From UBA5359 sp028699365 [NCBI: bacterium] (GTDB lineage: Bacteria; UBP13; UBA5359), in contig JAQVUQ010000102.1 in NCBI GenBank assembly GCA_028699365.1, forward strand, positions 1-8,438: a DNA stretch of 8,438 bases. Direction: 5' to 3'. Shown piece by piece: positions 1-5,431 of the stretch. Numbering within the stretch: the first letter of the stretch is position 1; the number at the start of each line of letters is the position of its first letter. The translations under genes and the position numbers were made by a program. The notes under the pieces are model-generated. The model searched no databases. It saw only the letters and a program-made list of their open reading frames with translations, and was not told the DNA's origin.

Positions 1-132
1 ACCGTTGGCTGCATCAAAGCCTTGCAGGCTGCCGGTTACGACGGTTTCCTCTCCATAGAGTTCGAGGGTATGGAGGATAACCGCAAGGCGTTGGAGATAG
101 GATTGGAGAATCTCAGACGTTACAGCGCCTGA
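1..132 (+). CDS. Sugar phosphate isomerase/epimerase, C-terminal end (partial)
   Basis: The reading frame is open from the first base and gives 43 residues before TGA at 130-132. The start lies outside the window. The end contains AAGYDGFLSIEFEGMEDN followed by ALEIGLENLRRY. This matches the closing part of the xylose-isomerase-like TIM barrel family (AP endonuclease 2 fold), where a GYxGxxSIEFEG strand near the barrel mouth is followed by a final helix ending in LRR. Proteins of this family are cytoplasmic, usually metal-dependent, isomerases or epimerases of sugars, keto-acids or inositol derivatives. The substrate cannot be told from this fragment. A strong terminator begins about 40 bases after the stop, so this is probably the last gene of its operon. 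Confidence 0.75.
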   Translation, partial: TVGCIKALQAAGYDGFLSIEFEGMEDNRKALEIGLENLRRYSA

Positions 133-170
133 GGCAAACGGAGCTCCTATAGAAGGGTATAAAAATCGTT

Positions 171-205
171 AAAACGGACAGGAAATTGTTTCCTGTCCGT
201 TTTTT
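171..205 (+). terminator. Intrinsic terminator, possibly bidirectional
   Basis: A perfect 15-bp inverted repeat (171-185 against 189-203) with a 3-base loop (186-188) ends in a run of six T (200-205). The stem core is ACGGACAGGAAA against TTTCCTGTCCGT. It follows the isomerase end on the plus strand. The left arm begins with AAAA, preceded by an AT-rich stretch, so the same hairpin could also stop the convergent transporter transcript from the minus strand. Confidence 0.9.
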
Positions 206-278
206 GCGGGAGATTCGGATTATATAGGGCCGGCACCTGTTTATTCATCTCATCCGATATGGAGACGGGATGGTGGTG

Positions 279-1223
279 CTACAGCATCGCCGCAACCAGC
301 ATAATAACCGGCACCAGCGCTATGGCGATCACGGTCGACGCCAGCCATAATGCGCCGGCCAGATCTACGTCCAGATCGAAGATCATGGGGATAGCCATGC
401 TGAAGACCGCTGCCGGGGTGACGGATTCTATAAAGACGACCCGAAGCGGTTCCCGGATTTCCCAGTTCCATATGCCGATGGCCCAGGCCAGGAGCAGGGC
501 CACAACGGGACTCAGTATGAACTTCAATGTAAAATAGGCCGGTAGTATCCTTTGGAAGCGGCGTATGGATGAGATGTGAAGGCGCATGCCTATGGCATAG
601 AGCCAGACGGCTGAGGATAAGGGAATAAGAAAGCTGTTGGCTTTTACCAGGATCGATATCTCCGGCAAGCCGGAAAAGTTGAAGATCAACCCGGTGGCGA
701 TGGCCAGTACAGGCAGCAGCAGATCGGGGTTCTGCCGGAAGTATCTTATCAATCCTTCTTCACCCTGGGAAGAGTATTTCCCAGCCAGCCAGAACAGGGC
801 GCTGAAGGTATACGGCTGAAAGAAGAGAGCATAAAGCGTAGCCAGGCCGAAACCCTGTTGACCCATCAGAATGAAGGCCAGCAGGCCGCCGAAGGTCTCT
901 CCCAGATTGGAAATACTGGAGGAGATGACGAAGCTGCCGCGAGAGCGTTTCTCCAAGCGGAATTTGCCGGCCATAAGGAAACCTGTAACCAGGTTGACCA
1001 GCGCTACCCCCAGTCCTATGACCGGCAGCCAGAACAGTCTGCCCCCGGCCAGCTCCAGGTGCCACATAGTCATGATCAGGATAGGCGTACCCAGCCAGAC
1101 GACGGCAAAGCGGGTAATCCTGACGGCAGTCGCCTCCGGCAAAAGACCTCTGGAGCGACTGAAATACCCGGATATGGTCGGCAGGGAAAGCATCAACATG
1201 CCGAAAATTATCTTGAAAAGCAT
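279..1223 (-). CDS. AEC-family (auxin efflux carrier-like) transporter
   Basis: This 314-residue protein is strongly hydrophobic throughout, with about ten likely membrane segments (roughly residues 5-21, 38-55, 64-85, 98-120, 124-147, 167-184, 197-213, 228-250, 262-282 and 289-312). The length and the layout of two five-helix halves fit the AEC family (Pfam Mem_trans), whose bacterial members move malate or other carboxylates and sometimes unknown solutes across the inner membrane. Supporting motifs are SNLGETFGGLLAF near residues 105-117 and ESVTPAAVFSMAIP near 266-279, at places where this family has conserved Asn/Gly and Pro/Ala-rich discontinuous helices. The start is ATG at 1223. No good Shine-Dalgarno lies before it, although other genes here have strong ones. 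It is transcribed away from the toxin gene and converges on the upstream isomerase. The substrate is unknown; a carboxylate or sugar acid is an inference from the family. Confidence 0.85.
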   Translation of the reverse strand: MLFKIIFGMLMLSLPTISGYFSRSRGLLPEATAVRITRFAVVWLGTPILIMTMWHLELAGGRLFWLPVIGLGVALVNLVTGFLMAGKFRLEKRSRGSFVISSSISNLGETFGGLLAFILMGQQGFGLATLYALFFQPYTFSALFWLAGKYSSQGEEGLIRYFRQNPDLLLPVLAIATGLIFNFSGLPEISILVKANSFLIPLSSAVWLYAIGMRLHISSIRRFQRILPAYFTLKFILSPVVALLLAWAIGIWNWEIREPLRVVFIESVTPAAVFSMAIPMIFDLDVDLAGALWLASTVIAIALVPVIMLVAAML

Positions 1224-1229
1224 TCAATC

Positions 1230-1258
1230 AGATTAACATAAGATGTCTTTGTTTTCAA
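1230..1258 (-). promoter_or_regulatory. Weak candidate promoter for the AEC transporter
   Basis: On the minus strand a TTGAAA (1258-1253) is followed, after 17 bases, by TAATCT (1235-1230), a poor -10 box matching only three of six consensus positions. The box ends six bases before the ATG at 1223, so the transcript would carry almost no leader, which would explain the lack of a ribosome binding site. The weak -10 keeps this speculative. Confidence 0.25.
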
Positions 1259-1265
1259 CGATATA

Positions 1266-1294
1266 TTGACAATTCATGGAATTAGTTGTACAAC
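1266..1294 (+). promoter_or_regulatory. Candidate sigma-70-type promoter of the toxin gene
   Basis: A perfect TTGACA (-35, 1266-1271) is followed by exactly 17 bases and TACAAC (-10, 1289-1294), which matches four of six consensus positions. The -10 ends six bases before the toxin ATG at 1301, so transcription would begin at or next to the A of the ATG. No Shine-Dalgarno sequence precedes that ATG, so the spacing is consistent with a leaderless mRNA. Confidence 0.5.
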
Positions 1295-1295
1295 T
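1284..1295. promoter_or_regulatory. 12-bp perfect palindrome over the toxin -10 box, candidate operator
   Basis: AGTTGTACAACT is its own reverse complement. It is flanked on both sides by AATT (1280-1283 and 1297-1300, with one extra base on the right), which lengthens the near-symmetry. It completely covers the candidate -10 box. Phd/YefM and VapB antitoxins, alone or with their toxins, usually repress their own operon by binding such palindromes over the promoter, so it is the natural candidate for the autoregulatory operator. Binding is inferred. Confidence 0.45.
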
Positions 1296-1300
1296 GAATT

Positions 1301-1690
1301 ATGGAACTTGTTGCAGATGCCAGCACATTTCTTGCTGTTGTATTGAATGAAAGCGACCGTGATTGGGTTATTAATAAAACTGTCGGGCAGCGCATCATTT
1401 CGCCTGAAGTTTTGCCCTATGAGATCGGCAATGCGTTAATCGCTGTTAAAAGGAAGGGCCGTCTCAGTGATCGGGAAGTTCTTCGGGCGCTGGAGATCTC
1501 TCGGCAGATATCGGTCAGATTGGTTTCTGTAAATTTGTATGACGCAGTAAAAATTGCTGTTCGTTTTAATATATATGCTTACGATGCTTACTATTTGCAG
1601 TGTTGCATCGAAAACGAATTGCCGCTTATCAGTCTTGATGGCCGTATGTGTGATGTTGCAATAAACCTTGGAATAAAGGTGGTGGAATAG
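1301..1690 (+). CDS. vapC: VapC-type PIN-domain ribonuclease toxin
   Basis: This 129-residue protein is a single PIN domain of usual VapC length. All four acidic positions expected of an active PIN nuclease are present: D6 in VADAS, E41 in PYEIGNAL, D95 in AYDAYYL and D113 in SLDGR. Together they coordinate Mg2+ or Mn2+ for RNA cleavage. VapC toxins cut tRNA or rRNA and stop translation when not bound by antitoxin. The target here cannot be read from sequence. The next gene, three bases on, is a Phd/YefM-like antitoxin, so this is a type II toxin-antitoxin pair in toxin-first order. Base use is clearly more AT-rich than in the flanking genes, suggesting transfer. ATG 1301 is chosen because it begins just before the first PIN strand and catalytic Asp. 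It has no Shine-Dalgarno but sits right after a promoter-like sequence. Confidence 0.88.
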   Translation: MELVADASTFLAVVLNESDRDWVINKTVGQRIISPEVLPYEIGNALIAVKRKGRLSDREVLRALEISRQISVRLVSVNLYDAVKIAVRFNIYAYDAYYLQCCIENELPLISLDGRMCDVAINLGIKVVE

Positions 1691-1693
1691 CTT

Positions 1694-1924
1694 ATGAAAG
1701 TTTATACTTATTCTCAGGCAAGGGAAAAGTTAGCTGATATACTTGAAGAGTCAAAGAGCGAAGAAGTCGTGATTCGCCGACGTAAAGGAGATTTGTTTAT
1801 TATTGTTCCAAAAACTCCTGTTTGCCGTTCTCCTTTTGATGTATCCGGTCTGCATAAAAAGATTTCGCGCAAAGAGATATTAGACGCAATTCACACCTCA
1901 AGGGAGCGTGAAAGCAAGGGATAA
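1694..1924 (+). CDS. Phd/YefM-family antitoxin partner of the PIN toxin
   Basis: This 76-residue protein has the two-part plan of Phd/YefM antitoxins. Residues 1-40 (YTYSQAREKLADILEES, then EEVVIRRRKGDLFIIVP) match the N-terminal dimerising DNA-binding fold, where YSxAREKLAxIL and the IxRR turn are typical. Residues 46-76 (SPFDVSGL, then ISRKEILDAIHTSRER) match the C-terminal segment that wraps around PIN toxins. A GGTGG stretch at 1680-1684 lies nine bases before the ATG and inside the end of the toxin gene, so translation may be coupled. The gene should neutralise the toxin and repress the shared promoter. Its 3' end touches the response-regulator gene, so read-through from this operon could feed the two-component genes. 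Like the toxin gene, it is more AT-rich than its neighbours. Confidence 0.8.
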   Translation: MKVYTYSQAREKLADILEESKSEEVVIRRRKGDLFIIVPKTPVCRSPFDVSGLHKKISRKEILDAIHTSRERESKG

Positions 1925-1934
1925 AACTTGCATT

Positions 1935-2768
1935 ATGACAAACGACAGCAGGCAAAACGATCTTTACACCCTTATGAGCGTCGACGACGAACCCATAGTC
2001 CATGATATGGTAGCTCGTATCCTGGAGCGATCCCGTTTGCCCATCAGTATATGCGCCGCCGCTCTGTCGGGTGAAGAGGCGTTGCAACTGGCTGAGGCAA
2101 CGCGACCTGACATCTGTCTGCTGGATATACATATGGGCGGTATGGACGGGCTGGAACTGGCAGATCGATTGAAGCGGATGTCCGATTACACTCCCAGCCT
2201 TATCTATCTCACCGCCTATGATCGTTTTGAATACGCCCGTCAGGCGATTCGTCTGGGAGCGGAGGAGTATCTCCTCAAGCCCATACGGCGGGAGGAACTG
2301 CTCGATGCTCTGAGCAGAGCGGTGGAGCGGCTTCAGGCAGAGCGGCTGGAAAATCTTGAAAAGGAGCATATGCAGCGCAGCCTGGAAAAAGTGCTTCCGG
2401 CTCTGGCGGTTCAGGATGAGCCCCGAACAAGGCGCACCGCCTCTATGGTCAGGGAAGTGCGTGATTATGTGGACCAGCACTTTGCCGAAAAACTATCCCT
2501 GGACCTTATGGCCGAACGTTTTCATCTTAGCCCCGGTTACCTGGGATCACTCTTTAAATCCGAAACGGGCCTGGCTTTCAGAGCCTATTTGCGCTCCATC
2601 CGTATAGCCAGGGCCAAGAGCCTTATGGCCGATCAGAAGCTGAATCTTACCGAGATAGCCCATGCCGTGGGCTACGAAGATATCAACTACTTCAGCCAGG
2701 CCTTTATGGAAGAGACGGGCGTCAGGCCCAGCGAATACAGGGGAGCAGGACGAAGATGGGCAAGGTAA
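1935..2768 (+). CDS. YesN-like response regulator (REC plus AraC-type HTH)
   Basis: From ATG 1935 the protein has 277 residues. The receiver domain (about 9-130) has the acidic pair D17-D18 in SVDDEP, the phospho-acceptor D64 in CLLDIHMGGMDG, the switch T93 in YLTAYD and K115 in LLKP. A short linker leads to an AraC-type double helix-turn-helix (about 172-275): SLDLMAERFHLSPGYLGSLF is the first unit and EIAHAVGYEDINYFSQAFME the second, ending RPSEYR. It is the DNA-binding partner of the kinase encoded next, whose start overlaps it by 13 bases. An in-frame GTG at 1908, inside the antitoxin gene, would add nine residues with no family resemblance. Its AGGGAG is too close, while ATG 1935 has AGGG about 14 bases upstream. 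Neither is ideal, so the exact start is uncertain. Likely targets are metabolic or transport genes nearby. Confidence 0.9.
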   Translation: MTNDSRQNDLYTLMSVDDEPIVHDMVARILERSRLPISICAAALSGEEALQLAEATRPDICLLDIHMGGMDGLELADRLKRMSDYTPSLIYLTAYDRFEYARQAIRLGAEEYLLKPIRREELLDALSRAVERLQAERLENLEKEHMQRSLEKVLPALAVQDEPRTRRTASMVREVRDYVDQHFAEKLSLDLMAERFHLSPGYLGSLFKSETGLAFRAYLRSIRIARAKSLMADQKLNLTEIAHAVGYEDINYFSQAFMEETGVRPSEYRGAGRRWAR

Positions 2769-3973
2769 AGCTGAGCGATATCGTCAATCTGCCCGCTTTT
2801 GAAGAGGCCGGCAGGCTGTTTCACCGGGCGACGGGGATGACCATTTCTTTCTACAGCGAAGCCGGCGAGAACATCTTCTATCCGGCCGAGGAACGCTGTG
2901 AAGTCTGTCATATGATACAGAGCAAGCCCGAGGGACAGCGTCGCTGTCTGCTTTCCGACAAACAGGCGGCGGAGCAAGCCTTACGCTGCGGTAAGCCCGT
3001 CTCCTATACCTGCCATGCCGGGCTGATCGACGTGGTAGTGCCGGTGGTAGTGGCCGGCAGGAAGATAGGTTGCTTCTTCAGCGGGCAGTCTCTGCTGGCC
3101 TCACCTACACCCGTAGGTTATCAGGATTTTATCTCCAGAACGGGAGACCTGGGCCTGGACCCGGATAAACTATGGGAGGCCTATCTCAAAGTCCCGGTAG
3201 TGGATGCCGGGCGCCTGGACATAGCCCTGGGACTGCTGGGCGTCATTTGCAATCATCTGGTGGAGGGGCAGATAGCCCTGCGCAAGGAGCGGGAACTGAC
3301 CCGCAAACAACGCAAGCTAAGACAGGCCGCCGAGGAGAAGGCCGGGCTGGAACGTGACCTCAGAGAGGTGGAGCTGCGCCTGGTGCAGGCCCAGTTGAAC
3401 CCTCACTTTCTCTTCAACGCTTTGAATCTCATAGCCGGCCAGGCCATGGCCGAGGATGCCGCCGAGACCGGGCGCCTGATAGAGGAGCTGTCACTGCTGC
3501 TGCGACATTCCCTGTCCAATATAGGCGGTACCATAACCCTGGCGGAGGAGGCAGCCGCAGCCATGGCTTACGTGGAGGTCTTCCGCGCCCGCTTCGGGCG
3601 AGAGGTGGAAGTTGCCATAAACATACCCCAAGATCTGGGCGATTTGCATGTTCCGGCGCTCATCCTGCAACCGCTGGTGGAGACCTCTCTGGTGCATGCC
3701 CTGCCCGCCTGTCCGGACGGCCTGCGTATCGCCATCGGCGCCGCCGTATCCGGCTCCAGGGTTGAGCTGCGGGTTGCGGATAACGGCCCCGGCCTGCCGG
3801 ATGAGGCTGTGATTAAAGATGCCGTAACTAGCGATCCGGGAGTCGGAATCAAGCTGACTGGTCTTCCCGGCCTTAACCGTCGCCTGCAGTATTACTATCC
3901 CGACCTGCCGGGACTGGAGTTGTTCAGTTTGGAGCATGGTCTGACGGCCGTCATCAGCCTGCCGCTGCCCTGA
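2756..3973 (+). CDS. Soluble PocR-domain histidine kinase, LytS/YesM family
   Basis: This 405-residue protein has no membrane segment or signal peptide. Residues about 5-170 look like a PocR sensory domain, with a cysteine set (C48, C51, C64, C78, C86) and a VSYTCHAGLIDVVVPVVV strand-turn followed by GRKIGCFFSGQ. PocR domains bind small molecules such as propanediol-type compounds. A charged coiled coil (about 172-212) leads to the phospho-acceptor H217 in QLNPHFLFNALN. The ATPase domain follows (about 285-405), with the DNGPG G1 box (342-346) and a GVGIKLTGLPGLNRRL G2 region. Two departures stand out. The N-box reads PLVETSLVHAL, with T310 where the family has Asn (LVEN). The G2 region also seems to carry a few extra residues. 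A GGGGAG (2740-2745) precedes ATG 2756 inside the regulator gene, so the two are translationally coupled. Phosphate transfer to the YesN-like partner is the expected role; activity may be reduced. Confidence 0.88.
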   Translation: MGKVKLSDIVNLPAFEEAGRLFHRATGMTISFYSEAGENIFYPAEERCEVCHMIQSKPEGQRRCLLSDKQAAEQALRCGKPVSYTCHAGLIDVVVPVVVAGRKIGCFFSGQSLLASPTPVGYQDFISRTGDLGLDPDKLWEAYLKVPVVDAGRLDIALGLLGVICNHLVEGQIALRKERELTRKQRKLRQAAEEKAGLERDLREVELRLVQAQLNPHFLFNALNLIAGQAMAEDAAETGRLIEELSLLLRHSLSNIGGTITLAEEAAAAMAYVEVFRARFGREVEVAINIPQDLGDLHVPALILQPLVETSLVHALPACPDGLRIAIGAAVSGSRVELRVADNGPGLPDEAVIKDAVTSDPGVGIKLTGLPGLNRRLQYYYPDLPGLELFSLEHGLTAVISLPLP

Positions 3974-4089
3974 TCGATCTTAATGAATAATCTGTAATAA
4001 TCGTAAATTCTTTCATGGCTTAAGCCGCCCGTAAAGGGATAGAATACAGTTGAGGCGCATCCTGCGTCAATTCCCTTTGGAGGTGTATT
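3974..4089 (+). promoter_or_regulatory. Structured leader region before the aminotransferase gene
   Basis: This gap contains nested inverted repeats. The outer arms are AAAGGGA (4033-4039) and TCCCTTT (4072-4078). An inner stem pairs TTGA (4050-4053) with TCAA (4067-4070) and CGCA (4056-4059) with TGCG (4063-4066), around a TCC loop and with a two-base GG bulge. The right outer arm directly abuts the Shine-Dalgarno GGAGG (4079-4083) of the next gene, so folding could affect ribosome access. Upstream is a perfect palindrome GGCTTAAGCC (4017-4026). TAGAAT at 4040-4045 and TAATAA at 3995-4000 are -10-like but lack a good -35, so no promoter is assigned. Confidence 0.4.
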
Positions 4090-5355
4090 ATGTCCGTTAA
4101 AGAAGAGAAGTTCACCGGTTCCGATACCGACGGAGGTATCACCAGCAGCTATGCCATGGACGACGGCGTTGTCCTCAAAGTCCCTTACTCCTTCTTCGGT
4201 TCCATCTATGACGACGATGAGAAGAGTATGGCCCTGGAAGCCATGGGCCAGGATACGCTGACCATGGGGCCGCAGGTTCAGGCCTTCCAGAAGGAGTTTG
4301 CCGCCGCCCACGATGTGAAGCACGCTTTTGCCGTAACCAACTGCACCACCGCCATGCATGTGGCCACCCAGATGTTCGGCATCAAGCCGGGCGATGAAGT
4401 TATCGTCACTCCCAATACCTTTATCGCCACTTCCCTGGTTATCCTTAAGGAGGGCGGCATTCCCGTATACGCCGACATCGATCCCAAAACCTACAACATC
4501 GATCCCAAAGAGATAGAGAAGAAGATCACCAACAAGACCAAGGCCGTATACGTAGTCCATTACGGCGGTCAGATGTGCGATATGGATCCCATCATGGCCA
4601 TCGCCCGCAAACATAACCTCTATGTCCTGGAAGATTGTGCTCATGCTCCGGGAGCCGCCTATAAGGGACGTAAAGCAGGCAGCGTGGGGGATGTGGGCTG
4701 CTTCAGTTTCCATTCCCTGAAAAATATGACTACCTGCGGCGAGGGCGGCATGATCACCACTAACAATGACGATTTTGTCGATGCCATAGAGAAGCTGCGC
4801 TGCATGAACCTGGATCACTGGAAGGATCAGGCTGATTACTGGATACCGTCCCACTTCGATGTTGTTGACGTGAAGGGATATTGGGGTAATAATTACCGTA
4901 TGAACGAAGTGCAGGCCGCCGTGGGCCGAGCCCAGTTGCGCAAGCTGGACATGCTCAACGAGAAACGCCGCGAGCTGGGCAGACGCATCAACGACGGCAT
5001 TCAGGGCATCAAGGGAATTACGCCCGTATATGAGGATCCCAACTGCTACCATGCGTATCATCTCTACACCCTCTGCGTGGAAGAAGAAGAGCTGGGAGCC
5101 GGTCGCGACAACTTCATGAGAGTGCTTTACAAGGAAGAGGGCGTACAGGGTATCCTGCATTACCAGCCCACCTATCACTTCACCGGATTGAAGCGTATGG
5201 GCTACGGTGACGGCCTTTGTCCTCTGGCCGAGAAGTTCTTCTATAACAGAGAGCTGAATCTGCCGATGCATCCGCGTCTGACCGACCGGGAGATAGAGGA
5301 TACCATTACAGGTATTCGCAACGCCGCCGAGAAAGTCAGGGGCAAAGGTAAGTAA
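4090..5355 (+). CDS. DegT/DnrJ/EryC1/StrS-family PLP aminotransferase
   Basis: This 421-residue protein is of usual length for the family, with an N-terminal lead of about 28 residues. Visible landmarks are GPQVQAFQKEFA (60-71), the cofactor-binding start TNCTTAMHVA (83-92), PGDEVIVTPNTFIAT (100-114), the aspartate D182 in LEDCAHAPGA that holds the pyridine nitrogen of PLP, and the Schiff-base lysine K211 in FSFHSLKNMTTCGEGG. NNYRMNEVQAAVG (267-279) is the conserved substrate-side motif. Members transfer an amino group, usually from glutamine or glutamate, to a keto group of a sugar nucleotide or a cyclitol such as scyllo-inosose. No nucleotide-sugar biosynthesis genes are in view, so a free sugar or cyclitol substrate is as likely. 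The start is supported by GGAGG at 4079-4083. The creatininase-family gene 76 bases downstream is probably in the same operon. Confidence 0.92.
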   Translation: MSVKEEKFTGSDTDGGITSSYAMDDGVVLKVPYSFFGSIYDDDEKSMALEAMGQDTLTMGPQVQAFQKEFAAAHDVKHAFAVTNCTTAMHVATQMFGIKPGDEVIVTPNTFIATSLVILKEGGIPVYADIDPKTYNIDPKEIEKKITNKTKAVYVVHYGGQMCDMDPIMAIARKHNLYVLEDCAHAPGAAYKGRKAGSVGDVGCFSFHSLKNMTTCGEGGMITTNNDDFVDAIEKLRCMNLDHWKDQADYWIPSHFDVVDVKGYWGNNYRMNEVQAAVGRAQLRKLDMLNEKRRELGRRINDGIQGIKGITPVYEDPNCYHAYHLYTLCVEEEELGAGRDNFMRVLYKEEGVQGILHYQPTYHFTGLKRMGYGDGLCPLAEKFFYNRELNLPMHPRLTDREIEDTITGIRNAAEKVRGKGK

Positions 5356-5367
5356 AGCGATAACTGA

Positions 5368-5402
5368 CTGCCGGCGGCCAGGGAGAATCGGGCCGCCGGC
5401 AG
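5368..5402 (+). other. GC-rich intercistronic hairpin
   Basis: CTGCCGGCGGCC (5368-5379) and GGCCGCCGGCAG (5391-5402) form a perfect 12-bp inverted repeat around an 11-base loop. It begins 13 bases after the aminotransferase stop and ends 14 bases before the next gene's Shine-Dalgarno. The right arm is followed by CGTATTGTGTCTT rather than a clean T-run, so it is not a standard terminator. It may stabilise the upstream mRNA, act as a processing site or attenuate the downstream gene. Confidence 0.6.
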
Positions 5403-5431
5403 CGTATTGTGTCTTAAGGAGGGTAACACCG

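Noticed and set aside
1276-1300. An ATG at 1276 as an alternative toxin start
   Set aside because: It is out of frame with the PIN domain, lies between the -35 and -10 boxes of the candidate promoter and soon meets a stop.
1908-1934. GTG at 1908 as the response-regulator start
   Set aside because: The extra nine residues have no receiver-domain counterpart, and the AGGGAG is only one base from the GTG. ATG 1935 is preferred, though a minor use of GTG cannot be excluded.
1800-2480. A 226-codon minus-strand frame opposite the antitoxin and response regulator
   Set aside because: Both plus-strand genes have clear domain motifs. The minus-strand product is Cys/His/Gln-rich noise without a recognisable fold.
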